From the NCBI GenBank assembly GCA_947359465.1, contig OX375883.1:17858088-17922087 (forward strand): a stretch of 64,000 nt of DNA, written 5' to 3'. Source of the DNA: Metellina segmentata (Eukaryota; Arthropoda; Arachnida; Araneae; Tetragnathidae). Position 1 is the stretch's first letter. Each line of letters starts with the position of its first letter. Position numbers and translations under genes: made by a program. Shown one piece after another: positions 23,487-33,755 of this stretch. The notes under the pieces were generated by a model. That model was not told the origin of the DNA and did not search any database. It saw only the letters and a program-made list of their open reading frames with translations.

Positions 23487-25374
23487 ATGGAAGTTTTATT
23501 AAGAAAACGTAAGCCTTTAAGGCAGTCGTTTACAACTACAGCAAATTCTTTAGAATCAGAAATTCTAAAGGCTGATATGAATATGATCATCTCCAAGTAC
23601 TGAACTCGCAATTACAAGGTAAATTTAATAGTTTAGATGAAGTTCAATCAGAAATTTCTGAACTTTTACTGGAAGCTGAAAACGAAAGCGACTATTTGAC
23701 TGATTTTGAAAATAATGAATCATACCGCGATAAATATATCGGTTTAAAAACAAAGGTAAAACAGAAAATGGCGAATTTCATACCTGTAGTTACATCTGTA
23801 ATTTCAGAAAATTCCACGAAGAGGAATTTTAAACTACAGCAGTTGGAGCTTCAAAAATTCAATGGGGAAACTCGAAATTGGTTAGGAATTAGGGGACAGT
23901 TCAAAAGAATCGACGAAGATGTAAATATAGATGATAAATTCCAGTACTTATTACAAGCGACTGTCGTTGGTTCCCCAGCAAGAGAGCTCGTAGATAGTTA
24001 TCCTCCCTTAGGTGCGAATTATAAAGAAGCTATCAAGCAGCAAAAATCCAGATTTGCACGCGACGAATTACTGGTAGAAATATACGTTCGTGAATTATTA
24101 AGGTTGGGTTTAGCTCAAGCCGCCAAAGATGGAAGTATGACTCTATCCAATTTGGGTACAGCTACACTCTACGTTTATGAGTGATGGCAACGGCTTTGGT
24201 GATTTTTTTGGCGCACTTCTAAAGTCGCCAAGGAAAGAATTATTTTCTTACTCTTTTAATGTCACAATTTTTTTTTCTTTTCACAACACACTTTTTAAGC
24301 ATCTTTCAGAACGTTTTAAAAAGCATATTTTAAAAAATTTTCACAAAAAGTAGTAAGCTTAAGCACATATCAAAACACATTTGTGAACCAACAGAGAAAC
24401 TAAGCTACGAATGGTAAGAATACAGAGAGCATGTTGAAAAAGGAAAAATATTTACAAAAGAAAAAAAGCAAGAAATAATACCTGATAAAGTCAGAATTCT
24501 CTCGTAAAAAAATAATGAAAACGAAAATGGTCAAAAAAAACAAAATTCTTAACCCTGTCGTGAAAAGTATTATAACAAAATAAAAATTCCACAACTGTCA
24601 AAATATAAATAAAAGGACCAATGGTATCACAGAAAACGATTTAAAAGGACCAATGCAATCAAAGGATATTTTAAAAACAAAATAACCAATGGGAGGAAAG
24701 AAAAAATTTCAAACGAATCAATGAAATCAAACGATTTTAACGGATTTTAGAAGAACTTTAGTAGGAATTCAAAATGAAAATTAAAAGTTTCCGTTTGCCT
24801 AGGTTGCCATGAAAACCACCACAACAGCAACGAATTAATTTATCGTAACTCGCTACTAGAAGTGCGCCAAAAAAAAAATCGCCAAGCCGTTGCCATCACT
24901 CATAAACGTAGAGTGTAGCTGTACCCCAATTTATATGATAAGTTAGAAACTCAACTCAGAGCTTTGGAGACATTAGGGGTAAAAAGTGAAATTTATGCAG
25001 CTATGCTATATCCCCTTGTAGAGTCTACACTACCGGAAGAAATTCTGAGTGCGTGGGAGCGATCTCGACAGCGTAAGGAAAGTGTCGCGCACTCTGAAAA
25101 CGTAGGAAATTTGTTGAAACTTTCTACGTATTGATGTTGAAAGTAAAAAGCGTCTCCAACTGGCAATACAAGCTTTTCCTAAAAGGTTCTAAAAGTCTCA
25201 AAAAAGAACAACCTAAACTAGCTAATGAAACGAGTGAGGTTTTATTGTCTAATCAAAACATACGAACAACTCGTCTGCATACTATAATGGTGAAGATTGT
25301 CCACAATGGAAAGACGGAATTGGTGCGAACACTTTATGACAGTGGATCACAGAGGTCTTACATACGGAAAGAAA
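23487..25374 (+). pseudogene. gag: BEL/Pao element 1: gag and start of protease (interrupted)
   Basis: The ATG at 23487 opens with MEVLLRKRKPLR, the usual BEL gag start. A frameshift near 23597 moves the reading into the frame of 23696-24153, whose LQKFNGETRNWLGIRGQF and SPARELVDSYPP...SRFARDELLVEIYVRELL are the DUF1759 gag domain. The gene is split at 24153 by a 773-bp TIR element and resumes at 24927 (LETQLRALETLGV...LPEEILSAWERSRQRK). After a stop near 25132 it reaches the protease motif LYDSGSQRSYI at about 25335-25367. A Tc1 element then interrupts at 25375. Confidence 0.75.
24154..24926. mobile_element. TIR element of unknown superfamily inside BEL gag
   Basis: Terminal inverted repeats of about 68 bp, perfect for the first 43 (starting GGGTACAGCTACACTCTACG), bound a 773-bp non-coding interior. 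CAATTT flanks both ends (24148-24153 and 24927-24932), and removing the element rejoins the BEL gag frame region, which proves insertion. The interior is AT-rich with direct repeats of AAAAGGACCAATG near 24610 and 24645. A 6-bp target duplication does not identify a common superfamily; I leave it unassigned. Confidence 0.75.
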
Positions 25375-25512
25375 TACACTGCTGGCCACCCAAATTGCAA
25401 CACCAAGAAAGACAAGAGATATCACAACAAAATTTATTTTGTAGATAACATGATGACCAAGTATCAAATGATTAAATTTATAGACTTCTGTGAAGCGTGG
25501 TTCCTGCAAAAA

Positions 25513-25930
25513 TCAGTAGTCAGAGTAGCTGCCCTTGTTGGAGATCACCGCTGCCACACGCCTCGGCATTGATTCAAAGAGACTATGGATGTGTTCTTGG
25601 GGGGTACAGCAGACCAAGCAGCTTCCACACGTTGCCAAAGTTGATCTGGTGTGGCAGCTGGGGATGTAATCTGGGTCAATCGTTGAGCAACCATGGACCA
25701 CATGTTTTCTATCAGCGAAAGATCCGGAGAGTGAGCTGGCCAGGGAAGCAATTCAATCTGGCGATTGACGAAGAACCCTTGGACTATACGTGCCACGTGT
25801 GGTCGCACATTATCCTGTTGAAATATGGCTGTGGGCAAGCCCTGAAGGTAAGGAAGGACAACTGGCTTCAATACCTCGGAGATGTAGCGCTGGCTCTTTA
25901 AAGTACCGGCAATGCATACTAGAGGAGTGC
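25513..25930 (-). pseudogene. Tc1 transposase, C-terminal part
   Basis: The transposase catalyses cut-and-paste movement at TA sites. Minus-strand frame 25871-25545 contains FQQDNVRPHVA and WPAHSPDLSLIENMWSM. The aspartate and glutamate are separated by 34 residues, the DD34E spacing of Tc1. Near 25600 the frame shifts, and the end (SMPRRVAAVISNKG) is read from 25701-25513. The N-terminal part continues beyond the gypsy element at 35421. Confidence 0.75.
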
Positions 25931-27595
25931 TGTTGGGTATAAAGTTTTCGAAACCATCCGTTCAACCTTTTGTCGTTAGTTTATAAGCATGGATACTTGA
26001 TAAACATGTACGCTTTTGCTCCGGGACGTTTCACTGGAAATTCTACCTAAATTCTTCCCCTATCAATGTGTGCTAAGTCCCTCTCTTTTCAGCGGTACAT
26101 TTGTACTCAACCCCCGAGTTTTTTTGAATTTGAATGTCCAACCAATCACGGCACGCCAGCGAAATGACGAGGCGTTTTTGAAAAGGCTGGGAAATAGTTC
26201 ACCCTTCGTTTTCTCGTGCCGATTTAGGCGAAAAATAGTTTTCCCACGAGTTCACGGGAGAAGAACTTTAACCACTCAACATCCAGGTTCCGAAGCTATA
26301 AGAGAGGCGAGTCAATCGGTCTCGTCCTATTCGCTCTCCGATGTTTCAGTGGCTGGGGTCACCGTGCGGTGATCCCAGTCGCGGTAGAGTTTTCTTTTTT
26401 GAAAGGACGCCGTTTCTTTTCTCGGAGCGTGGTTTGGTTGAATTGAGGACGCTGTTTTTTTGTCCGTTGGAGTTGCTGGAGAAGTTAATCACAGATTCCG
26501 GCCATGAATTGAGATGGATATCGGGATCGAACCCACAGTTGGATAGCATTTTTCTCTGTAGCAATGATGCATGCTCACACGGCTAACTAACAGCAAGATA
26601 TCCTGACACCCTGTGCTCGGGTGGAGCATGACCCAACGTTTTTCCTGGTTCCAACCTGAATGAGTCGGACCAACTGCTAGACATCCTGACACCCGGTGCT
26701 TGGATGGAGCATGATCCCACGCCATTCCTGGTTTCAACCTGAGTGAGTCGGACCAACTGCAAGACATCCGGTCACCCTGTGCTTGGGTGGGGCTTGATCC
26801 GACGCCATTCCTGGTTTCAACCTGAGTGAGTCGGACCAACTGCAAGACATCCGGACACCCTGTGTTTGGGTGGGGCTTGATCCGACGCCATTCCTGGTAT
26901 CAACCTGAGTGAGTCAGACCAACTGCAAAACATCCTGACGCCCTGTGCTTGGATGGAGCATGATCCAACGCCATCCCTGATTTCATCCTAGGGCCTAGAA
27001 GAAGGAAACCAAAGAGACCCTCGTAATCCCGTCCAAAGTGGCCACTTCTCTCTCCTCTGAACCCGATCCGACAGCATCCATCGGAAAACAACGATGGGCA
27101 AATATGATTTTTGTTTTCATTATTTATTCTTTTAGCTAGGTCCTTGCTCCTGAATCGATTCTTTTGATATTTTGATTTTTTCCCTTATTTTTGACCCGTG
27201 AAGCGTCTCTTGAGCAAAAGCCCTTATTTTGGTTAATCCATTATGATATCGACTTGGATAACCAAATAGCATGCTTGTATAACCAAGATCGTTTATAAGA
27301 ATTGATAGTAATTGTTTTGTGTTTTGGTTGTGTGACCTAGGAAGAGTGAATATTATTTTTATCAAGATGTGATACCAATGTTTAGAAAAAAATAAATGTA
27401 TTTTTTATCTTTAAAGATTTGTTTTCTTTTCCCCTCTTTTAGTGAAACCTAATTTCACTATCTTTACATAGTTCCATCATCAATTACAGTCGGTAAGAGC
27501 CTTTTACACAGGGTTTTGTTCACACCGTAATGTAGAAGTTGATTAATTATCCAAGCTCATTAAGAGTATCGGATTCAAAATAGAATAAACACAAT
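25931..27595 (+). repeat. Gypsy 5' LTR
   Basis: 1665 bp, starting TGTTGGGTATAAAG and ending ATAAACACAAT. It aligns without gaps to 33756-35420 at a constant offset of 7825; by eye I found one difference (C at 26339, T at 34164). It holds CTATAAGAG at 26296 as a possible TATA element, AATAAA at about 27390 and 27584, and an internal 83-bp tandem repeat. Small open frames inside both LTRs are identical by descent and are not genes. Confidence 0.92.
26601..26995 (+). repeat. 83-bp tandem repeat inside the 5' LTR
   Basis: Five units start at 26601, 26684, 26767, 26850 and 26933, exact 83-bp steps, the last truncated at about 60 bp. Each carries CACCCTGTGCTTGGGTGG-like and ACCTGAGTGAGTCGGACCAA blocks. 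Confidence 0.9.
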
Positions 27596-27601
27596 AAAAG
27601 A

Positions 27602-27619
27602 TGGTGCCGTGACGTTCTA
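27602..27619 (+). promoter_or_regulatory. Gypsy primer-binding site
   Basis: TGGTGCCGTGACGTTCTA begins six bases after the 5' LTR. The TGG pairs with a tRNA CCA end. Similar TGGTGCCGTGAC sites occur in insect LTR retrotransposons; I do not name the tRNA. Confidence 0.7.
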
Positions 27620-27797
27620 CCGACTGAGTTTTTGATGGTGCTATATTCAGGAGCAAGCTTAAATTTTTCCTTTTTTTGACCTTTTTTTTTAGATTGTTTT
27701 GTATGTGTTATTTAGATTAAGTTTTGTATGTGTTATGAGGGTATTGTGATTTTGTGAAGGGAAACTTTATGTGAAATCGCCCCTTTTGATAACAAAA

Positions 27798-28808
27798 ATG
27801 ACCACAAATCAGGTCAGACAAAACGGCCAGGTCATGGACGAGGAACGAGTGGTTGGAACTTTTGTCGCAGAGGGAGGGTTATCTGCGGATAAAATTAATC
27901 TCTTGCCACTTTTCAATGATGGCAGTTCCTCGGGAAATGTTAGAGAGTTTTTGGCAGAGTGCAAAGAGTTGGCTGGGCATTTCAAATGGTCAGACCAAGA
28001 CCTATTTTTGGCAACGAAGCTCCGATTACGAGGAGAGGCCAAGGCCCTTGTTCGGGAACAGAAACATTCAGTGACAGATTTCAAATCCCTCGAAAAAACC
28101 CTGTTGGACCGGTACACCAATAGACCTGACTTGTCATTGGCTGTACATGAGTTTTTCTCATTCAAGCAACCCAACACTATGCCGGTGGCAGTGTTCTTGG
28201 CAAAGGCCGATTCCCTATCTTTCAAGGCGTTTTCTACGGGTGATGGTGACCACCAAATTGAGGAGCAATACCGAAACAGAATGCTCAGAAGCATGTTGCT
28301 GTCAAATTTTTGTCCTGAAATAAGGCGGGGAGTGTTATCTGCTAACCCTCAGTCAATTGACCAAGTGAAAGAGATAGCCCTGAGGGAAGAACGTGCTTGG
28401 ATGTCCTGCAAAGCAGAGACTGCACATGCGGAAACTAACCCATTCCATCAAAGCACACCACTTTTTACTGCACAGGCTCAGCCTTCAGAGCAGAGCAAGA
28501 TCTTAGAATTGGTGGAGTCGCTGTCGAACCAGGTCAAGGACCTGTCGGTTGAGGTCAGCAGGCTGAGAGAGGAAAGACCCAGGGCACCACAACAGAGGGG
28601 TGAAACCAGGAAATGCTACAATTGTGGCATAATGGGTCATTTAAGTAGAGACTGCAGGGAAGCGAGAAACACTGGCCTCTCGCCTCGACAACAGCCAAAC
28701 AGGCTGAGACCTTTTTCATATAGGGAGAACGTAAACAACTACCCGCAGGTTCCCCCACGACAGAGATATCAGGGTCCACCCAGCCAGCAGCATAGGAATT
28801 TAAACTAA
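27798..28808 (+). CDS. gag: Gypsy Gag polyprotein
   Basis: Structural protein of the virus-like particle. I start at the ATG at 27798 (MTTNQVRQNG); the frame is open upstream only to a GTG at 27771. It is about 336 residues. The N-terminal two-thirds is a capsid-like region (FLAECKELAGHFKWSDQDLF...LRGEAKALVREQ, then ALREERAWMSC). A short coiled-coil-like stretch follows (VESLSNQVKDLSVEVSRLREE) and a CCHC zinc knuckle CYNCGIMGHLSRDC at about residues 272-285. The C-terminus is Pro/Gln/Arg-rich. It ends at TAA 28806-28808, immediately after TTTAAAC, so a minority of ribosomes would slip into pol. Confidence 0.88.
   Translation: MTTNQVRQNGQVMDEERVVGTFVAEGGLSADKINLLPLFNDGSSSGNVREFLAECKELAGHFKWSDQDLFLATKLRLRGEAKALVREQKHSVTDFKSLEKTLLDRYTNRPDLSLAVHEFFSFKQPNTMPVAVFLAKADSLSFKAFSTGDGDHQIEEQYRNRMLRSMLLSNFCPEIRRGVLSANPQSIDQVKEIALREERAWMSCKAETAHAETNPFHQSTPLFTAQAQPSEQSKILELVESLSNQVKDLSVEVSRLREERPRAPQQRGETRKCYNCGIMGHLSRDCREARNTGLSPRQQPNRLRPFSYRENVNNYPQVPPRQRYQGPPSQQHRNLN
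28799..28805 (+). promoter_or_regulatory. -1 ribosomal frameshift site TTTAAAC
   Basis: In the gag frame the heptamer reads T TTA AAC, the X XXY YYZ pattern, and abuts the gag stop TAA. The -1 frame from 28805 is open without interruption into pol, which lacks a nearby ATG. This matches the canonical slippery heptamer type. Confidence 0.75.
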
Positions 28809-31800
28809 ATTCGGGCCAACAGGCTGTACCACTGTTGGAAGAGTCCCCTCCTTTGATACAACAGATGTTTACGTGTAAAGGATCCAATGACACACTGCCT
28901 ATGATCATAACACACATTTTTGGAAAACCACAAAAGACACTCCTTGACTCAGGAGCTGGTCTTAATTTGATTGATGCCCAACTTTTGGTTAACAAAAACA
29001 TTGTCAGAACACCCTGTCATGTTAGGATCAACACAATTGATGGCAGTGGTTTCGAAGTTGACCAGTGTGTTTGTTTACAAACAAGGATAGGCACAGATGT
29101 CTTCACGATTCAATACTTGGTCATGCCTCACAACATGTCAAGTTTTTTTTCAGTCATTCTGGGAAAACCCTTTTTGCAGGAACAAAAATGTCAACTCGAT
29201 TTCGCCCAAAACTGTTTAAGACTAAATTCCCAAATTCTAACTTTTGAAGCACAGAAACAACAAGGCGAGGAACCAAAAATTCAAGATAAGGGAGTTCCAG
29301 CTTCTGTTTATGCTATGTGTAAAACTATTATTCCCCCCCTTTCTCAAAAAATAGTTTTTGGAAAAATTAAAGGCAACGTTAATGGAGATTTTTTTTTCAC
29401 TGAACCAGCTTGGAATACTGGTGATAAGCAGATCTCGGTAGCTAGATCAATAAGCTTAACTAAACAAACTCAAATTCCCATTTTAATAATTAACCCTTCT
29501 GAAACCAGCTACCACTTAAACAAGCTAACTAAACTTGCTCAATGCCACCCCTTAATATCCTCGCATAGCATACCAGGGTTGGACCTCAATTATTTTGCTC
29601 AAGATCCAAATTTTGGCAGCTGCGAAGAGGCAGATTTCGAGTGGAGCAAAACCTTTGATTTGAACCATCTTGACACCACTGATAAACAGAAGATTGAGAC
29701 CCTTTTGGACAAGTACAAGGCAGTTTTTGCTGGTTCTGTGCAGGACCTACCAGGCTGTGACACTCTGTTACACCAGATAAACCTGACAGATTCAGCTCCA
29801 GTTAAGAGAAAGTCGTATAGAGTCCCTTACAACTTGAGAGAGGAAATGGAAAACCAAATTACTATACTTCTTGAGGCAGATATCCTAGAACCCTCGACTT
29901 CCCCCTATGCTTCCCCTGTCTTATTGGTTAAGAAACCTAATGGCGAATTTAGATTTGTAGTGGATTTTAGAGAATTGAACAATAAAGTAGTTGCAGACTC
30001 GTACCCTCTACCCCTTATTTCGGAAGCAATTGACAACCTCCAGGGAAGTAGATATTTTTCAACCCTTGACTTAACAAGTGGGTTCTTTCAGCAGATGCTT
30101 GACCCGGAAGATAGGCACAAAACAGCCATTACCACCAACCAGGGACTGTTACAGTTCAAAAGAACACCTTTTGGTCTAAAGACCAGTGCCAATTCATTCC
30201 AACGGTTGATGGAGATTGTACTTTCTGGTTTAAAACCAGCTCAGATTTTTGTTTATGTCGATGACATAGTCATTGCTTCCAGCACTATTGATTCCCATAT
30301 GGATAAGTTGGAACTAGTCTTTGACAGACTCCTCCAACATAATTTGAAACTCAAACCCTCCAAATGTAAATTTTTGAGACAATCCATCACCTACCTTGGT
30401 TTTGTAGTGGCCAACGGAAATATTTACCCTGACCAAAAGAATATCCAAGTTGTGGAAAAGTTTAAAATCCCGACTTGCAGAAAGCATGTGAGATCTTTTT
30501 TAGGATGCATAAACTATTATCGAAAGTTCATACCTGACTTTAGCCGTCGCTCAATCCACCTTACTAATTTAACCAAAGAATCCAAACATTTTAACTGGAC
30601 TCAAGAGGCTGAGAAAGAATTTGATGATCTCAAAGTTGCTTTAATCCAAACCCCATGCCTAACTCTCCCAGATATGACCAGAGATTTTATATTGTACACT
30701 GACGCGTCAAATTCAGCTGTAGGAGGAGTGATTGCTCAACTTGACACATCAGGATTCCCAAAACCAGTGGCTTTTGCCAGCAGAAAACTCAACTCAGCTG
30801 AGCGAGTCTATAGCACCACTGAAAAGGAAATTTTGGCCATAATTTTTACTGTTGGTTACTTTAGACCCTATCTTTATGGACGTAAATTCACTATTTTCAC
30901 TGATCATGCAGCTTTGACACACATTTTGAAGTTGAAAGATTCAACTGGTAGAATTGCTCGATGGGCCCTGACTCTATCTGAGTTTAATTATGAGATTAAA
31001 TTCATAAGCGGCAAGTGCAACAAGGTTGCTGATTTTCTTTCACGTGGACTTAACCACGACACACCACCGACTCATGAATCACAGGCCAACAAAAACAATT
31101 CTGAGGAAGTTACCCTAGTTAAACAATTATGTACCCTTCAGATCCAAAGTAATGACTCTCACAATTTCCAGGACAAGATTTTGAAAGATATTGCACATAA
31201 ACAATCTTTAGATGCTAAATGCCAATCTATAATCAAAAGCTTAAACGACTCCAAACCAATCCAACCAACTAAGCTCAGATTTTTCGTACAAGATGGGATT
31301 CTAAAATGTAAACAATTTAAAATTTCCAATGTTACAACACAACCCACCAGAATTGTCCTTCCTAAGTCAATGATTCATGACATTTTATCCCAGTTTCATG
31401 ATTCCCCATCTGTTTGTCATCAGGGTTTGAGGAAAACTCTTTCAACAGTAAAGAAATTTTATTATTGGCCAGGGATGCACGAACACATTGTCAATTGGAT
31501 TAAATCCTGTAATAGCTGTATGCAACGTCGTGCTCACAAACCTCGAAAATTGGCACCCTTGCAACGTCCCGAAATTCCTCAAGGTCCCTTTCATAAAGTT
31601 GCCATCGATGTTGTCGGACCCCTTCCTATAACTGAAAATGGCAACAGGTACATTATTACCTATATCGACCATTTCACCCGTTGGTGTGAGGCTTACCCGG
31701 TTCCCCAAACAAAAAGTGTTGATGTAGCAAAAACGCTACTGAATTTTATTTCACGATTTGGCTGCCCCTCCACAATTCTCACAGACAGAGGTTCCAATTT

Positions 31801-32731
31801 TATTAGTCAAGCAATGCAAGAAGTTTATGCATCCCTGGGGATAAAGAAAGTGAATACCACCGCATACCACCCCCAAGGAAATGGAATTTTAGAGGTCTAT
31901 CACAGAGGACTAGGCAACGCTCTGAGTCACTTGGTAAACGAAAACCACAACGACTGGGACAACAAATTGGAGTATGCTCTGTTAGCATACAGATCTACAT
32001 GGCACTCTGCCACAAAACACACCCCAGCATTTTTGGTTTATGGTAGGGAGCTCAAGTTGCCCTACCACATGTTCGAAACCGAACCGCCCTTTTCATACAG
32101 GGAGACTGAGGATTTTTCAACGGCACTACTTAAGAGACTACGCACTGCCTATAAGGAGGTGAAAGATAACCTGGTTCAAGCGGCGGAAACACAAGAACAG
32201 TACAGGAATCGTTTTGTCAAAGACAAAGGAATTAAAGTGGGAGACGAGGTTTATCTATACTTCCCTAATGTTAAGCCCGGGTTAACTAGGAAGTTCAACA
32301 AACCGAACATAGGAAATTTTGTAGTCACAGGAAAGCTATCTGAGGTACTCTTTGAAATTACGGATAAGAGCTACCCTAACCGCAAGCAGCGGGTAAATGT
32401 CGACCGACTCACAAAAGCAACCCCACGATTACCGCACGATTCAATTCAGGGTAATAAAGAAACCCACTCCAAAGCTCAATTCCCGTTTGCGGCAACAAAC
32501 CAAACCCCAACACAGGACGGTATATCAACGGAATATAACCATGGTCCAAGTGGTAGTAGAGGCTGGGTTTATCTTCACCCACATGGGTACCCAACACGTA
32601 ATGCCAATGTAGTACAACAACCCACTCATCCAGGAAACGTTACACAGGCGAACCGGGACAATGCAGTTGCATCGCCCAACACCCACACGTACAACCTGCG
32701 TACCAGAACAAATGGTAGAGTGGATAACTAG
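28805..32731 (+). CDS. pol: Gypsy Pol polyprotein (PR-RT-RNase H-IN)
   Basis: Expressed from gag by -1 frameshifting (no ATG at its 5' end). Residue numbers below count from 28835. Protease: LLDSGAGLNLI near residue 38. RT: DFRELNNKVVADSYPLP, FSTLDLTSGFFQQ, TPFGLKTSANSFQ and FVYVDDIVIA (YVDD about 474-477). RNase H: LYTDASNSAVGG near 620 and TDHAALTHIL. Integrase: HHCC zinc domain (HDSPSVCHQG...CNSCMQRR, about 855-895) and DDE core with AIDVVGPLP, LTDRGSNFIS and HPQGNGILEVYHRG (D about 924, D about 983, E about 1019). The C-terminus has a GPF/Y-like IGNFVV segment. About 1300 residues with no stop or frameshift suggest a functional enzyme set. Confidence 0.93.
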   Translation, partial: LNSGQQAVPLLEESPPLIQQMFTCKGSNDTLPMIITHIFGKPQKTLLDSGAGLNLIDAQLLVNKNIVRTPCHVRINTIDGSGFEVDQCVCLQTRIGTDVFTIQYLVMPHNMSSFFSVILGKPFLQEQKCQLDFAQNCLRLNSQILTFEAQKQQGEEPKIQDKGVPASVYAMCKTIIPPLSQKIVFGKIKGNVNGDFFFTEPAWNTGDKQISVARSISLTKQTQIPILIINPSETSYHLNKLTKLAQCHPLISSHSIPGLDLNYFAQDPNFGSCEEADFEWSKTFDLNHLDTTDKQKIETLLDKYKAVFAGSVQDLPGCDTLLHQINLTDSAPVKRKSYRVPYNLREEMENQITILLEADILEPSTSPYASPVLLVKKPNGEFRFVVDFRELNNKVVADSYPLPLISEAIDNLQGSRYFSTLDLTSGFFQQMLDPEDRHKTAITTNQGLLQFKRTPFGLKTSANSFQRLMEIVLSGLKPAQIFVYVDDIVIASSTIDSHMDKLELVFDRLLQHNLKLKPSKCKFLRQSITYLGFVVANGNIYPDQKNIQVVEKFKIPTCRKHVRSFLGCINYYRKFIPDFSRRSIHLTNLTKESKHFNWTQEAEKEFDDLKVALIQTPCLTLPDMTRDFILYTDASNSAVGGVIAQLDTSGFPKPVAFASRKLNSAERVYSTTEKEILAIIFTVGYFRPYLYGRKFTIFTDHAALTHILKLKDSTGRIARWALTLSEFNYEIKFISGKCNKVADFLSRGLNHDTPPTHESQANKNNSEEVTLVKQLCTLQIQSNDSHNFQDKILKDIAHKQSLDAKCQSIIKSLNDSKPIQPTKLRFFVQDGILKCKQFKISNVTTQPTRIVLPKSMIHDILSQFHDSPSVCHQGLRKTLSTVKKFYYWPGMHEHIVNWIKSCNSCMQRRAHKPRKLAPLQRPEIPQGPFHKVAIDVVGPLPITENGNRYIITYIDHFTRWCEAYPVPQTKSVDVAKTLLNFISRFGCPSTILTDRGSNFISQAMQEVYASLGIKKVNTTAYHPQGNGILEVYHRGLGNALSHLVNENHNDWDNKLEYALLAYRSTWHSATKHTPAFLVYGRELKLPYHMFETEPPFSYRETEDFSTALLKRLRTAYKEVKDNLVQAAETQEQYRNRFVKDKGIKVGDEVYLYFPNVKPGLTRKFNKPNIGNFVVTGKLSEVLFEITDKSYPNRKQRVNVDRLTKATPRLPHDSIQGNKETHSKAQFPFAATNQTPTQDGISTEYNHGPSGSRGWVYLHPHGYPTRNANVVQQPTHPGNVTQANRDNAVASPNTHTYNLRTRTNGRVDN

Positions 32732-33755
32732 AAAAGGGAAACACGGGAAAATCCCTTTATATCAATGAAATTCACGATATTTGAAGAAAAAAAAGGAATT
32801 TGTAAATAAGTATTGTTGCTATGGTATAGGGGTTCACAACCTAGACACATTCAGGTTCTTTCTCTTGTTTTTTTTTGGCTGTAACACCCAGCTTTGGTGT
32901 TTTTTTTTGGCGATTTCATATTCTGTGTTTCTTCGCTCATTCCACTTTACACTTCACTTGTATCAGTATTTACATTTGTGTGCATGCCCTTTGTTTACAT
33001 TTTTTAAGTTCTGTGAATATTGGTATCTACTTTAGTGAACTTGACTCGACAGTGTTTTGTGTTTTTGCTCGTGTCAGTTTGCCAGGACACACTATTCCTT
33101 TTTCCGTCCACAATTTTGTTTGTCAACAACCCACGTTTTTTTGTTTACTGTACCCGTTTTGTTGACATTCCACTATTTGGTTACATCATACTATTTGTTT
33201 ACTTTGCACTATTTGTTTATGGTACTCATTTATTTTAGTGTGCTACACAATGTATTCGTATCATACAGTTTGTTCTATGGGCTTACATTCATGTGCAATT
33301 TTTGTTTACACTATACCCCATTTTGGTCCCAATTTGCATTTATGTTTTAAGTGATTTGAAACTAAAGGTGAACTGATGGTTTTTTTTTTTTTTTATCTAA
33401 TGCAGGTGTTTAGTTCTCTCAAAGATATTTTCTTTAGTTAAATTTTTAGTTTTTGGCAATGCTATAACGTTTAATCAAAAGTTTCTATTTAACTCTGTTT
33501 TGTTTTTAATTTGTTCCTGTGATACCTGCATGAAGTAGTCCTTCGGGGTTAACGAATACTAAAGTACACAGTGCTCGTTTACCTCATTCACGCTCTATTC
33601 AATGGTGTTCTTCGTTCTTGGCTTTAAGTACAATACTTGTTATTGTGGTGGAGCTTTTATGCTAAGAATTTTGTTTCCTAGTTGAGTAGTTTTTTTGCCT
33701 GTTAACTTAATAGAAAAAAATTGTTACAATTTTTTTAAGGAAGACGTAGGGCATT
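32732..33755 (+). other. Gypsy 3' untranslated region and purine stretch
   Basis: Extremely T-rich on the plus strand, without an env-like frame; short hydrophobic frames here simply reflect T-richness. TGTTTAC occurs four times between about 32990 and 33310. AAGGAAGACGTAGGGCATT at 33737-33755, right before the 3' LTR, is the likely though imperfect polypurine primer. Confidence 0.6.

Noticed and set aside
26016..26586. Open frames of 118, 81 and 72 codons that recur identically at 33841-34411
   Set aside because: They lie in the two LTR copies and are identical because the LTRs are; no motifs.
26601..26995. Regularly spaced repeats reminiscent of a CRISPR array
   Set aside because: Eukaryotic context; the units are contiguous 83-bp tandem copies without unique spacers.
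32781..33350. Hydrophobic frames after gypsy pol, possible env
   Set aside because: The frames overlap in several phases and their hydrophobicity comes from the T-rich strand; no signal peptide, cleavage site or coiled coil.
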